DNA of 64,000 bases. Origin: Accumulibacter sp. (GTDB lineage Bacteria > Pseudomonadota > Gammaproteobacteria > Burkholderiales > Rhodocyclaceae). Shown in pieces: positions 8,435-17,313 of the stretch. Numbering within the stretch: the first letter of the stretch is position 1; each line of letters opens with the position of its first letter. A program made the translations under genes and the position numbers. The notes under the pieces were generated by a model. The model saw nothing but the letters and a program-made list of their open reading frames with translations. It was not told where the DNA came from and did no database searches. The DNA is taken from the NCBI RefSeq assembly GCF_029255125.1, contig NZ_JAPUVR010000086.1:1-64000 (forward strand), read 5' to 3'.

Positions 8435-9476
8435 GGCTGCCCTCGGTCTGCTCGCTGCGCTCGGCCTTCGCCGAACGCTCGGCGCTGATGCTTGCCGGCT
8501 CGCTGGCGAGAGCGACGCGCTGTGGGCGGAGCGCCGCCACCAGGCCGCGTATCCCTTCCCATTGCTGTCGCCAGTAGCCGCTGTCGGCGTGCGTCAGCGC
8601 CGCCGGGCCTTCCTCGATGCCGGTTGGCGGCAGCGCGCGCGCCATGTACTGCGTGCCGAAGATGCGATCCCAGATCGGGAAGAGAACGGCGAAGTTGCAT
8701 CCGTAGCGAAATCTGCGCTCGGCCGGCAGGGCGAGTGCATGGTGCCAGCGATGGTAGCGCGGGCTGACCAGGACGTGCTCGCCGAAGCGCCCGAAAGACA
8801 GCCGGGCGTTCAGGTGCGAGAGGTTTTCTATCGTCCGCACGACCATCAGCAGGCCGACGAACTGGCCCGGCGGAACGCCGACGAGCAAGGCGACGATGGC
8901 GAACCAGAAGCCGTTGCTGAGGTCGTCGAACCAGTGGTTGCGGCTGTCGGTCCACAGCGTCATCTGGCGCTGGCTATGGTGAATCGCGTGCAGCGCCCAC
9001 CACCAGCGCCAGGTGTGCGAAAGGCGGTGACGCCAGTACTCGGCAAAATCGAGAATCACCAGATAGACGAAAAAACTGAGCAGCGGGCGGCTTTCCAGCG
9101 CCGGGATCAGGTCTTCGATCTGCCACGGAATGTAGCCGTGGAAGCGCAGCCAGCCATCGATCGCAACGAAGAGCGGTGCGAGCAGCGCAAAGACGGCGAG
9201 CGGGACGACGCCGAGCCGGTCGAGCAGCGTATAGATCACGTCGACCCGTACTGCCTTGCGATCGGGCCAGACCTCGATGGGTTTCCAGGTCTCCAGCGGG
9301 CGCAGCAACAGGTAGGCGGCGCTGATCTGCAGCACGCCGCAGAGAAAGAACTCGATGCCGTCGAAAGCCAGTTCGAGGTAGCTGCCGAAGCCCAGCGCGA
9401 GCAGCGGCGGCTGGACGAGGTGCTCGAGCAGCCAGCCTTGCAGGCGGACGAAGATCTCGATCAGTTGGTCGATCAC
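8427..9476 (-). CDS. Sterol desaturase / fatty acid hydroxylase family membrane protein
   Basis: A 349-residue integral membrane protein with three to four hydrophobic segments and the di-iron histidine clusters of the fatty acid hydroxylase superfamily: HRLSH, HAIHH and, later, YHRWHH, with a further NHW/SHLN between. The family hydroxylates or desaturates lipid chains or sterols using O2. The C-terminal ~40 residues are charged and repetitive (SAERSAKAERSE). Start and stop overlap both neighbours (4 and 8 bases), which indicates translational coupling in the cluster. The actual lipid substrate cannot be told from sequence. Confidence 0.87.
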   Translation of the reverse strand: MIDQLIEIFVRLQGWLLEHLVQPPLLALGFGSYLELAFDGIEFFLCGVLQISAAYLLLRPLETWKPIEVWPDRKAVRVDVIYTLLDRLGVVPLAVFALLAPLFVAIDGWLRFHGYIPWQIEDLIPALESRPLLSFFVYLVILDFAEYWRHRLSHTWRWWWALHAIHHSQRQMTLWTDSRNHWFDDLSNGFWFAIVALLVGVPPGQFVGLLMVVRTIENLSHLNARLSFGRFGEHVLVSPRYHRWHHALALPAERRFRYGCNFAVLFPIWDRIFGTQYMARALPPTGIEEGPAALTHADSGYWRQQWEGIRGLVAALRPQRVALASEPASISAERSAKAERSEQTEGSHA

Positions 9477-10225
9477 GGGCGTTCCCGCAGCGGCGCGAAG
9501 CAGAAACCCTTGGCGCGCAGCGCGCCGAGCAACGGATCGAGCATTGGCGCGAAAGGATCCTTGCGCGACCAGATCCCCAGGTGCGCCATGACGATGTCGC
9601 CGTCGCGCAGGCGCGTCAGCGCGCGCTCGACGAGCATCGCGTTGGGATGCGTCTCGGACGGGAGTTCATCGCCGAGGAAGCCGGCGCCGGCCCAGCCGAC
9701 GTGCTCGTAGCCGCATTGGCGCGCGGCAGCCAGCGTGTTGCGCGTCGTGCGCCCGCCGGGCGCGCGCCACAGGCGATCGAGGCGGCGTCCGGTCAGGTCC
9801 TGGAAGCGCGCGTCGCTGCGCGTGAGCTCGTCGCAGACGCCCTGCGCGTCGAGCGCTTCGTGGCGCCCATCGACGAAATACTGCACGCGCTCGCCGACAT
9901 CCTGCCGAAAGCTGCCGTGCCGCCAGGTGTGCGTGCCGAATGCGTGGCCTTCGGCAACGCGCGCCTGCCAGTAGGACGCCCAGCTCGCGTCGAGCGAGTG
10001 ATCGCCGCGCATCGTCTTTTCCTGCGCGACGAAAAAAGTCGCCTTGGCGCCGTGCCGCGCCAGCGTCTGCGCGATCAGTTCGGCGTGTCGCATGTTGCCC
10101 GTGTCGAAGGTCAGGTAGAGCGTTCCCTTGCAGTCGGCGCTGCTCGCAGCAGTCGCCGACGCGCTGCCCACCGCAGTGAGCAGAGCCAGCCCGCCGACGG
10201 TACGGAGAAACGGCGCGCGGCTCAT
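9473..10225 (-). CDS. Exported polysaccharide deacetylase (NodB domain), variant motif 1
   Basis: A 250-residue protein with a signal peptide (LALLTAVGSASATAA) and a NodB fold. Motif 1 reads TFDTGN rather than TFDDG: the catalytic-base Asp41 is kept but the usual metal-ligand Asp is Thr42. Motif 2 is intact (HTWRH), as is a probable motif 3 (RAPGGRTT) and a late MAHLG. NodB enzymes remove acetyl groups from GlcNAc or MurNAc in cell-wall or exopolysaccharides in the periplasm. Substitutions at the second Asp occur in some working family members, so the change does not prove loss of activity. It overlaps both neighbours by four bases. Confidence 0.85.
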   Translation of the reverse strand: MSRAPFLRTVGGLALLTAVGSASATAASSADCKGTLYLTFDTGNMRHAELIAQTLARHGAKATFFVAQEKTMRGDHSLDASWASYWQARVAEGHAFGTHTWRHGSFRQDVGERVQYFVDGRHEALDAQGVCDELTRSDARFQDLTGRRLDRLWRAPGGRTTRNTLAAARQCGYEHVGWAGAGFLGDELPSETHPNAMLVERALTRLRDGDIVMAHLGIWSRKDPFAPMLDPLLGALRAKGFCFAPLRERP

Positions 10226-11196
10226 CTGAGGCCGGCGTGGTTGAGGAAGAAAACGCCGTGCGGCGAACTGCCGACCGGAATCGATTGCTTCAGTTTCTTG
10301 CTGACCAGATCGATCACCTGCACCTTGCGCGCGAAGCGGGCGGTGGCCCAGATTTCCTTGCCGTCGGCGCGGACGATCATGTCGTCGGGCCCGCCGGGAA
10401 CCTCATACTTCTCGACGACGCTCATCGTCTTGCTGTCGAAGAGCGAGATGCTGCCATTGATCGAGCGGTTGGAGACGTAGAAATGGCGCCCGTCGCCTTT
10501 CGGTTGCAGGTTATGCGCAGCGGTATCGGTGGGAACTTTCTTGACGCTCTTCTGGAAGCGCCATTCGATGACCTCGACGACGCCATCGCCCATGCAGGCG
10601 ACGAGCAGGTGCCGGTTGTCAGGCGCCATGACGATGCCGGCAGGCGTCTTGCCGACCGGCATCACCCAGGCGACCTTCTGCGTTCCCAGGTGAATCGCCA
10701 TCACTTCGTTCGAATCCTGCAGCGTGATGAAGACGAACTCGCTGGCGTTGTCGAAAGCCATGTGCGACGGTGTGCGCGGCGCCGGCAGGCGCGCCTTCAG
10801 ACGGAAATCGACCGGATCGTAAAGGTCGACGCGGTCGAGGCGCAGCGAGTTGACGACGAACCATTTGCGATCCGGCGAATAACCCAGGTGGTAGGGGTCG
10901 GAAACGTCGCGTATGCGCTTCTGTTCGCGACCGCTGGCCGGGTCGAAAAAGACCAACTGGTTGGCCGCCGCGCAAGCGACGATCAGCGACTTGTCATCCG
11001 GCGTCGGCAGCAGGTGGTGCGGCTCCTTGCACACCGTTGCCGTGCCGGTCACCTGGTAGGTTTCGGTGTCGATCAGGCTGATCGTGCCGTCACCCGAATT
11101 GAGTGCGATCGCCAGTCCGGCATACACAGGAAAGTTCAGGCCGGCAAGCAGGGCGGCGAGCCAGGCCGGCCGGCGGAGCAGGTGCGGGAAAGTCAT
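10222..11196 (-). CDS. Exported YncE-like beta-propeller protein
   Basis: A 324-residue protein with a signal peptide ending near VYA (residue ~26) followed by repeated blades of the YncE / cytochrome d1-propeller type (NSGDGTISLIDTETYQVTGT, KSLIVACAAANQLVFFDP, HLLVACMGDGVVEV, KEIWATARFARKVQVIDL). No haem-binding or enzymatic motif is seen, so it is probably a periplasmic binding or scaffold protein. It starts 7 bases after gloA and its stop overlaps the deacetylase start by four bases (ATGA). Confidence 0.8.
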   Translation of the reverse strand: MTFPHLLRRPAWLAALLAGLNFPVYAGLAIALNSGDGTISLIDTETYQVTGTATVCKEPHHLLPTPDDKSLIVACAAANQLVFFDPASGREQKRIRDVSDPYHLGYSPDRKWFVVNSLRLDRVDLYDPVDFRLKARLPAPRTPSHMAFDNASEFVFITLQDSNEVMAIHLGTQKVAWVMPVGKTPAGIVMAPDNRHLLVACMGDGVVEVIEWRFQKSVKKVPTDTAAHNLQPKGDGRHFYVSNRSINGSISLFDSKTMSVVEKYEVPGGPDDMIVRADGKEIWATARFARKVQVIDLVSKKLKQSIPVGSSPHGVFFLNHAGLR

Positions 11197-11203
11197 CGTC
11201 GCT

Positions 11204-11590
11204 TCAGGTCTTTTTCTGGATCAGTTCGATTTTATACCCGTCGGGGTCTTCGACGAAGGCGATGACGGTGCTTCCGTGCTGCATCGGACCGGCTTCGCGG
11301 ACCACTTTGCCGGCGCGCGCCTTGATCTCGGCGCAGGCGGCGTAGGCATCATCGACTTCGATCGCGACGTGGCCAAAGGCGTTGCCGAGTTCGTAGGCGG
11401 CGGTATCCCAGTTGTGCGTCAGTTCGAGCACGGCGGCTTGCGTTTCGGCGTCGTAGCCGACGAAAGCCAGCGTGAAGCGCCCGCCCGGATAGTCCTGGCG
11501 GCGCAACAGGCGCATGCCGAGAACCTCGGTGTAAAAGGCGAGCGAGCGTTCGAGGTTGCCAACGCGCAGCATCGTGTGCAGAATCCTCAT
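11204..11590 (-). CDS. gloA: Lactoylglutathione lyase (glyoxalase I)
   Basis: A 128-residue enzyme that isomerises the methylglyoxal-glutathione hemithioacetal to S-lactoylglutathione. The four metal ligands of the bacterial nickel-type enzyme fall at the classical positions: His5, Glu56, His74 and Glu122. The ATG at 11588-11590 is chosen over longer frames because GGGGAAAG lies just upstream and homology begins there. It heads the minus-strand cluster that continues through the beta-propeller, deacetylase, hydroxylase and HD hydrolase, and is divergent from the OmpA lipoprotein gene, with 166 bases between. Confidence 0.95.
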   Translation of the reverse strand: MRILHTMLRVGNLERSLAFYTEVLGMRLLRRQDYPGGRFTLAFVGYDAETQAAVLELTHNWDTAAYELGNAFGHVAIEVDDAYAACAEIKARAGKVVREAGPMQHGSTVIAFVEDPDGYKIELIQKKT

Positions 11591-11756
11591 TTCTTTCCCC
11601 AGGTTGCTTGCGGTGGCGTGGCGCGCCGGCCGCTTTTTCGGCGTATCGTCCGGCGAGACCGGAATGATGCGCGAAGATACACGAGAAGCGCCGTTTTTGC
11701 TTGCCGACGTGCGACGTTCATCGTCTGCGACGCCAATCAACGGAGGTTCGAAGAGA

Positions 11757-12422
11757 ATGAAGAAGCTGATCATCACCCTGAGCGCCGCGGCGCTGGCTGC
11801 CGGCGGGCTCACCGGTTGCGCCAACATGAGCGAGACGCAGCGCGATACGGGCACGGGCGCTGCGATCGGCGCGGTTGCCGGAGCGGTCATCGGGATGGCC
11901 ACCGCCGGCGGCCATTCGGGCCGCAGCGCCGCCACCGGCGCGGCCGTCGGCGCGGCCGTTGGCGCTGGCGGCGGCTACCTGTGGTCGCAGCACATGCAGC
12001 AGCAGAAGGCAGCGATGGAGCAGGCGACACGCGGAACCGGCGTCGGCGTCTCGCAGACCGCCGACAATCAGCTCAAACTCGATATTCCGAGCGATGTTTC
12101 CTTCGACGTGGGCCGCGCCGACATCAAGCGGAACATGGCGCCGGTGCTCGATCGTCTCGCCGCCAGCCTGACGCAGCACCCGGTGACGACGGTCAAGATC
12201 ATCGGCCACACCGACAGCACGGGCAGCGACTCGATCAACGAACCGCTTTCGGTCAACCGTGCGGCGGCGACGCGCGACTATCTGGTGGCGCGCGGGGTCG
12301 GCGGCAGTCGCATCGCGATCGACGGCCGCGGAGCGCGCCAGCCGGTCGCCGACAACGCGACGGCGGGCGGACGGGCGATGAATCGCCGGGTGGAAATCTT
12401 CATCGGCGAAGCCGCGCGCTGA
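11757..12422 (+). CDS. OmpA-family lipoprotein with glycine-zipper
   Basis: A 221-residue lipoprotein. The signal ends in a lipobox (GGLTGC, Cys ~21). Residues ~32-75 form a Gly/Ala-rich glycine-zipper segment ([15 protein letters not shown]...[14 protein letters not shown]). Residues ~105-215 form an OmpA C-terminal domain with the peptidoglycan-contact motifs [26 protein letters not shown] and NRRVEI. The architecture matches YiaD-like outer-membrane lipoproteins. A GGAGG motif sits about 11 bases before the ATG. It probably links outer membrane and cell wall. Confidence 0.9.
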   Translation: MKKLIITLSAAALAAGGLTGCANMSETQRDTGTGAAIGAVAGAVIGMATAGGHSGRSAATGAAVGAAVGAGGGYLWSQHMQQQKAAMEQATRGTGVGVSQTADNQLKLDIPSDVSFDVGRADIKRNMAPVLDRLAASLTQHPVTTVKIIGHTDSTGSDSINEPLSVNRAAATRDYLVARGVGGSRIAIDGRGARQPVADNATAGGRAMNRRVEIFIGEAAR

Positions 12423-12484
12423 GCCGGGCTGGGCGCGCGCCTCGCGCGTTGCGGCCGGCGGCGTGGCGCGCGGCGCAGGTCTAC

Positions 12485-12850
12485 TCAGGCACCGCCAGCC
12501 GCCGCTTTGCCGCCGGTGAATTCCTCGTAGGCGCGCACCGCTTCAGCGGCGTACATCAGTGCCGGTCCGCCGCCCATGTAGGTGCACACGGCCAAGGTTT
12601 CCATCAGTTGTTCGCGGCTGACGCCGAGGCGGATCAGCGCTTTGACGTGAAAACCGACGCACGCGTCGCAGCGGCTGGTGACGCCGATCGCCAGCGCGAT
12701 CAGCTCCTTGTCGAGGGCAGACAGCACGCCGGGAGACAGTGCCGCCTTGGACAGAGCGTTGAAACCCTGGATCGTTTCCGGAATGTCGTGGCGCAGCGTG
12801 CCCAGTGCCTTCGAGACATCGTGCGTGATGGTGGAAAAGGACTTGCTCAT
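12485..12850 (-). CDS. Carboxymuconolactone decarboxylase / AhpD-family protein
   Basis: A 121-residue all-helical protein with the AhpD-type redox motif CDACVGFH (CxxCxxxH), which in the family serves as a thiol relay or peroxidase site. Domain boundaries match a single-domain CMD protein; no partner AhpC lies nearby. Its start codon is only 15 bases from the start of the divergent lipoprotein gene, so the two promoters must lie inside each other's coding region or the two are not both expressed from local promoters. A specific substrate is not evident. Confidence 0.85.
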   Translation of the reverse strand: MSKSFSTITHDVSKALGTLRHDIPETIQGFNALSKAALSPGVLSALDKELIALAIGVTSRCDACVGFHVKALIRLGVSREQLMETLAVCTYMGGGPALMYAAEAVRAYEEFTGGKAAAGGA

Positions 12851-12865
12851 CGTCGGAGGATTCCT

Positions 12866-13435
12866 GTGAATAAGAAAACGCTAATGTACCTCAGCCGTTG
12901 CGTGTCGGCAATCGTCGCCCGCGTCGGCCGCGCGTTGCCGCTTGCCGCTACGCTGGTGCTCGTCGGCTGCGCTGGCTACAGCGGCAGCGGGCTGCAACCC
13001 GGGGTGGCGACGCTGGCCGACGTTCTGGCGCTGATGGGCAGTCCGGCGCTCGCCTGGCGCGATGCCGACGGGAGCGAGCAACTGGCGTTTCCCCGCGGCC
13101 CCGCCGGGACGCAGACGTTCATGGTCTTCATCGCGCCGGATGGGCGCTTGCGCGCCCGGAAAGGCGTGCTCGACACCGAGCACTTCGCACGCATCGAAGC
13201 AGGCCGCAGCAACCAGGACGCGGTGCTGCGCCTGATTGGTCCGCCGGTGGCGCACTGGACGGCGTATTTTCCGGCGCGCAACGAATTGGTCTGGGAATGG
13301 CGCTTCTGCGATAGCTGGAACCAGGTGGCGCGCTTCGCGGTGCTGTTCGATGCCACGACAGGTATTGTCCGGACCACCCAGCAGCACCAGGAACTGGCCG
13401 GCTTTGACGGTGTGGCGCCTTTCTGCGGGCATTAG
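12866..13435 (+). CDS. BamE/SmpA-like outer-membrane lipoprotein
   Basis: A 189-residue lipoprotein. The GTG at 12866 is preferred because GGAGGA ends five bases upstream; an in-frame ATG lies at 12884. The signal ends at LVGCAGYSG. Two repeats of the SmpA/OmlA fold are visible: GVATLADVLALMGSPALAW and SNQDAVLRLIGPPVAHW. These resemble the small BamE-like domains found in outer-membrane assembly and inhibitor proteins. It stands alone on its strand and is closed by a strong terminator. Confidence 0.75.
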   Translation: MNKKTLMYLSRCVSAIVARVGRALPLAATLVLVGCAGYSGSGLQPGVATLADVLALMGSPALAWRDADGSEQLAFPRGPAGTQTFMVFIAPDGRLRARKGVLDTEHFARIEAGRSNQDAVLRLIGPPVAHWTAYFPARNELVWEWRFCDSWNQVARFAVLFDATTGIVRTTQQHQELAGFDGVAPFCGH

Positions 13436-13474
13436 CCGGGGCGTGCCGCGGACGATGCGCACGCGCGCGAGAGG

Positions 13475-13507
13475 CACTGCCGAGCCCGCCAGGCGGGCTC
13501 GGCAGTG
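13475..13507. terminator. Bidirectional hairpin terminator
   Basis: A perfect 16-bp inverted repeat: the arm CACTGCCGAGCCCGCC at 13475-13490 pairs with 13492-13507, followed by TTT on the plus strand. It lies between the convergent BamE-like lipoprotein and kinase genes and can serve both. The T-run is short, so efficiency is uncertain. Confidence 0.8.
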
Positions 13508-13512
13508 TTTGG

Positions 13513-14808
13513 TCAGAAGGAGACCAGGCGAATGTTGGCCGAGGTCAGGCGCTGGCTGAGGACGGTCAGGAACGATTGGTAGAAGTGCATGCGGCAGGCA
13601 TCGGACGATTTGCGCAGTGCTTCTCCGGTGATCGTCACCAGCTTGACGTTGGTCAGTGTGACGATGTCGGCCCCGCGCCGCGAGGCGGCGTTACCGAGCA
13701 CCGCCATTTCGCCGAAGCAGTCGCCGCTCGACAGCACATCGAGAATCACGCCATTCTTGAGCACCTTCAATTCGCCCTCGGCAACGAAGAAGAAGCAGTC
13801 ACCCGCTTCTCCGTCCTGAATCACCGCGGTGCCCGGGGCGACCTTGCTCCAGCGCGCGAAACGCAGCGCTTCCCAGATCTCGACGTCGGAAAATGCAGCG
13901 AAGAAGGGAAACGAACGCAGCGTGTCGAATTTCTCGGAGTCAGCGACCTGGTCGCGCGCCATGGTCAATTGGCGCTCGCGGAAAGTGCGCGCCAGATCGT
14001 GCGAGAACTCTGGCCAGCTTGCGTAGCGCGCCTCGACATCCTTGTGCATGGCGCGCGCGACGATCGCTTCCAGCGCCGGCGGAATTCCGCTGCGCAGCGA
14101 CGACGGTCTGGCCGGTTCGGCGTTGATGATCTGGTAGATCATGTCGTAGCTGTTGCGCGCCTGAAACGGTAGCCGCCCGGTGAGCAACTGGTACATGACG
14201 ACGCCCAGCGAATAGATGTCGGTCTGCTGGTCGAGCGTTTGCTCCTTCACCTGCTGCGGCGACATGTAGGCTGGCGAACCGATACCAAGGACCAGCGTAC
14301 GGTCGGGCGCGCCGGTGATCGCGGCGCCGAAGTCGGAAACCTTGATGTCGCCGAGCATAGGATCGGTGCTGGCAAAGAGGATGTTCGCCGGCTTGATGTC
14401 GCGATGAATGATCCCGGCGTGCACGGCAAAGTCGAGCGCGCGCGTGCACTTGAAGATGATCTCGACGACACGTTCGATCGGCAGCAGGCGATCCGGCGTA
14501 CAGACGGCCTCCAGCGTTCCGCCCGGAACGTACTCCATGACGATATAGCAGATATTGTCGTCGACCACCGCGTCGTAGGTCTGCACGATGTGCGGGTGCT
14601 GTAATTTGCCGACCAGCGCTGCTTCGTTGAGGAATTGGTGCGAATACAGCCTGCCGCGCACGGGGTCTTTGAGGACGCCCGGAAAAGCCATCTTGATCGC
14701 GACGCGACGTTGCGTGAAGGGATCGTGCGCCAGGTGTACCGTCGACGTCGCGCCGCGCCCGATCTCGCAGAGCAACTCGTACTTGCCGATCTTGTCCATT
14801 CTATCCAT
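13513..14808 (-). CDS. Serine/threonine protein kinase fused to a cyclic-nucleotide-binding domain
   Basis: A 431-residue cytoplasmic protein. Residues ~8-275 are a Hanks-type kinase: glycine loop IGRGATST, Lys39 in VAIK, catalytic HRDIKPAN with Asp137, DFGAA, and an APE-like SPAYMSP segment. Residues ~305-430 are a cNMP-binding domain ([16 protein letters not shown]...[18 protein letters not shown]...[18 protein letters not shown]), whose phosphate cassette keeps Gly-Glu and an Arg-x-Ala. There is no transmembrane segment, unlike PknB types. The ATG overlaps the end of argH by 8 bases; a second ATG is at 14799. A cAMP-gated kinase is a reasonable inference; targets are unknown. Confidence 0.9.
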   Translation of the reverse strand: MDRMDKIGKYELLCEIGRGATSTVHLAHDPFTQRRVAIKMAFPGVLKDPVRGRLYSHQFLNEAALVGKLQHPHIVQTYDAVVDDNICYIVMEYVPGGTLEAVCTPDRLLPIERVVEIIFKCTRALDFAVHAGIIHRDIKPANILFASTDPMLGDIKVSDFGAAITGAPDRTLVLGIGSPAYMSPQQVKEQTLDQQTDIYSLGVVMYQLLTGRLPFQARNSYDMIYQIINAEPARPSSLRSGIPPALEAIVARAMHKDVEARYASWPEFSHDLARTFRERQLTMARDQVADSEKFDTLRSFPFFAAFSDVEIWEALRFARWSKVAPGTAVIQDGEAGDCFFFVAEGELKVLKNGVILDVLSSGDCFGEMAVLGNAASRRGADIVTLTNVKLVTITGEALRKSSDACRMHFYQSFLTVLSQRLTSANIRLVSF

Positions 14809-16216
14809 CAGCCGGGCCAGGTGCGCCAGCCAGCGTGCGACGCGCGCGGTCGATCGCCGCCAGCACCTGGGTGGGCGCCGTGCCGCCCGGGTGCTGGCGC
14901 GCGGCCAGCGAGCCGTCGATGCTCAGCAGGCGATCGACATCATCCTCGATCAGCGGCGAGAAGCCCTGCAGTTCGGCGAGCGGGAGTTGCGCCAGATCGA
15001 CCCCCAGCTCTTCCGCGCGCCGCACGGCCCGGCCGACTACCGCGTGCGCGTCACGGAAAGGCAGACCCCGGCGGGTCAGGTAATCAGCCAGATCGGTCGC
15101 CGTCGCATATCCCTGGCGCAAGGCGGCGCGCATGTTGGCGGGCTCAGTGGTGATTCCCGGAATCAGTTCGACAAAGACGCGCAGGGTGTCGGTCAGCGTG
15201 TCGACGGTGTCGAACAACGGCTCTTTATCTTCCTGATTGTCCTTGTTATAGGCGAGCGGCTGTCCTTTCATCAGGGTGAGCAAGGCGAGCAGATGGCCAA
15301 AGACTCGCCCGCTCTTGCCGCGTGCCAGTTCGGGCACGTCGGGGTTCTTCTTTTGCGGCATGATCGAACTGCCGGTGCAGAAACGATCGGCGATCCGGAT
15401 GAAGCCGAAACGCGGGTTCATCCAGAGGACGAGTTCTTCCGCCAGGCGCGACAGGTGCATCATCAGCAGCGAGCCGGCGGCACAGAATTCGATCGCGAAG
15501 TCGCGGTCGGCGACCGCGTCGAGCGAGTTGGCGCAGATTTCGTCGAAGCCGAGGAGTTCGGCGACCAGGTGGCGGTCGATCGGGTAGCTCGTGCCGGCCA
15601 GCGCGGCCGCGCCGAGTGGCAAGCGATTGGTGCGCGCGCGGCACTCGGCGAAGCGTTCGCTGTCGCGCCGGGTCATCTCGAAGTAGGCGAGCAGGTGGTG
15701 ACCGAAAGTGACCGGCTGCGCCACCTGCAAGTGCGTGAAGCCGGGCATCGCGGTTGCCGCTTCCTGCTCGGCGAGCTCGAGCAGAGCGGCCTGAAAGCGG
15801 GCGAGGAGGGCAAGGATCGCGTCGATCGCCTCGCGCAGGTAGAGCCGGATGTCGGTGGCCACCTGGTCGTTGCGCGAGCGGCCAGTGTGCAGTCGCTTGC
15901 CGGCGTCGCCGACCAGCGCGGTCAGGCGCTTTTCGATGTTGAAATGCACGTCTTCCAGGTCTACCGACCAGACGAATTCGCCGGCTTCGATTTCCCGGGT
16001 GATCTGCGCCATTCCCCGTTCGATGTCGGCGAGGTCGTCCTGGCTGATGATGCCCTGCCGCGCAAGCATCGTGGCGTGTGCGAGCGAAGCGCGAATGTCC
16101 TGCCGCCACATGCGACAATCGAAGGCGACCGATGCGGTGTAGCGGGCGACGAGTTCGGAGGTTGGCTCGGAGAAGCGGCCCGCCCAGGTGTACTGGGGCA
16201 AATCTGATCGGCTCAT
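14801..16216 (-). CDS. argH: Argininosuccinate lyase
   Basis: A 471-residue enzyme of the last arginine step, splitting argininosuccinate into arginine and fumarate. The family signature [16 protein letters not shown] is intact, as are [12 protein letters not shown] and the HTHLQ-like [10 protein letters not shown] segment. The start is placed at the ATG complementary to 16214-16216 ([15 protein letters not shown]), where family similarity begins. It is divergent from algZ with 62 bases between, the same arrangement as in Pseudomonas. Its 3-prime end overlaps the kinase gene. Confidence 0.97.
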   Translation of the reverse strand: MSRSDLPQYTWAGRFSEPTSELVARYTASVAFDCRMWRQDIRASLAHATMLARQGIISQDDLADIERGMAQITREIEAGEFVWSVDLEDVHFNIEKRLTALVGDAGKRLHTGRSRNDQVATDIRLYLREAIDAILALLARFQAALLELAEQEAATAMPGFTHLQVAQPVTFGHHLLAYFEMTRRDSERFAECRARTNRLPLGAAALAGTSYPIDRHLVAELLGFDEICANSLDAVADRDFAIEFCAAGSLLMMHLSRLAEELVLWMNPRFGFIRIADRFCTGSSIMPQKKNPDVPELARGKSGRVFGHLLALLTLMKGQPLAYNKDNQEDKEPLFDTVDTLTDTLRVFVELIPGITTEPANMRAALRQGYATATDLADYLTRRGLPFRDAHAVVGRAVRRAEELGVDLAQLPLAELQGFSPLIEDDVDRLLSIDGSLAARQHPGGTAPTQVLAAIDRARRTLAGAPGPADG

Positions 16217-16278
16217 TGAGGAAAGGTTTCCTGGGCTAAAATCACTCGTGGAACCTTGGACAGGCGCGACGGCGAGCA

Positions 16279-17313
16279 ATGAGAAGTATAAAGCAAAACC
16301 TGGCCGCTCAGCCCTTGCCCGATTTTCGCAACGCCGGCGTCATCCTGCGCATTCTGCTCGGGGTCAACCTCCTTGCGCTGGCCGCGGCACTCGTACAAGG
16401 TCAGGGCGTCGACGAATGCGTGCAGCGCTACATGGAAATGGCCGTCTGGGTGCAGCCTCTGCTGCTCGCCAACGTGGCCTGCCTCGCCTGGCTCGACGGT
16501 GCTCTCCGTCGCCTGGCGGTGTGGCCGGGACGCCTGCTGGTCGTTTTCCTGGCGGCAGTCTCGGCCGTCGGCTTCGTCGAACTGTGGGCGGCGGCGGGTT
16601 TCGACGCCGGCGGCGCGCAGCGCCTGTTGCGCGCCGGCCTGCTCGCCGGCAGCGCGGCCGCGGCTCTCCTCTGGTACTTCGCGCAGCGGTCGAGCGTACT
16701 TTCGCCGGCGTTGGTCGAAGCGCGCCTGCAAGCGCTGAGCGCGCGCATCCGGCCGCACTTTCTGTTCAACAGCTTGAACGCCGTGTTGGCGCTGATTCGC
16801 GTCGATCACCAGCGCGCCGAGACGGCGCTTGAGGAACTGGCCGAGCTCTTTCGTGCGCTGATGCGCGACCACCGCGAAATGGTTCCGCTGGCCGACGAAA
16901 TCGCCCTCTGCCGGCAATACCTCGATCTCGAAACCTTGCGCCTGGGCGAGCGGCTGCGCGTCGAATGGGAGCTGCACGACATCCCGGAAAGACTCAATGT
17001 ACCCCCCCTGATGATGCAACCCTTGATCGAGAACGCGGTTTACCACGGCATCGAACCGGGCAGCACACCAGGGACGATCCGCATCCGGCTTGCCCGTCAG
17101 TCCGACGAGCTGCACATCGAACTGGTCAATCCCTGCCACGCCGACGGCGATCACCAGCGCGGCAACCGCATGGCCTTGGAAAACATCGGCGAACGCCTGT
17201 CGCTGTACTACGATCTGGAGGCGCGCCTGGAGACCGGTGAAGTCGTGTTGGCCGACGGTGCGCGCGAATACCGGGTGCACATCGTCCTGCCGTGCCGAGG
17301 CGAGCGCACATGA
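16279..17313 (+). CDS. algZ: LytS/AlgZ-type sensor histidine kinase
   Basis: A 344-residue membrane kinase. About four hydrophobic segments occupy residues ~20-135 ([36 protein letters not shown] and others). The His-kinase domain begins with [15 protein letters not shown] (phosphoacceptor His) and has an N-box ENAVYHG and a C-terminal ATPase-like segment [12 protein letters not shown]. Its stop overlaps the start of the LytTR regulator by four bases. In Pseudomonas the equivalent pair (FimS/AlgR) controls alginate and pili; the targets here are not visible. Confidence 0.88.
   Translation: MRSIKQNLAAQPLPDFRNAGVILRILLGVNLLALAAALVQGQGVDECVQRYMEMAVWVQPLLLANVACLAWLDGALRRLAVWPGRLLVVFLAAVSAVGFVELWAAAGFDAGGAQRLLRAGLLAGSAAAALLWYFAQRSSVLSPALVEARLQALSARIRPHFLFNSLNAVLALIRVDHQRAETALEELAELFRALMRDHREMVPLADEIALCRQYLDLETLRLGERLRVEWELHDIPERLNVPPLMMQPLIENAVYHGIEPGSTPGTIRIRLARQSDELHIELVNPCHADGDHQRGNRMALENIGERLSLYYDLEARLETGEVVLADGAREYRVHIVLPCRGERT

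Noticed and set aside
11066-13435. A 789-codon plus frame covering the gloA to lipoprotein region
   Set aside because: Only its last 190 codons (from GTG 12866, with GGAGGA) are a protein; the rest lies over gloA, the OmpA lipoprotein and the AhpD gene in wrong frame.
16216-16242. TTGAGG and TAAAAT as a promoter for algZ, with the palindrome GGAAAGGTTTCC between
   Set aside because: The spacer is only 15 bases and the dyad is short; not strong enough to list.
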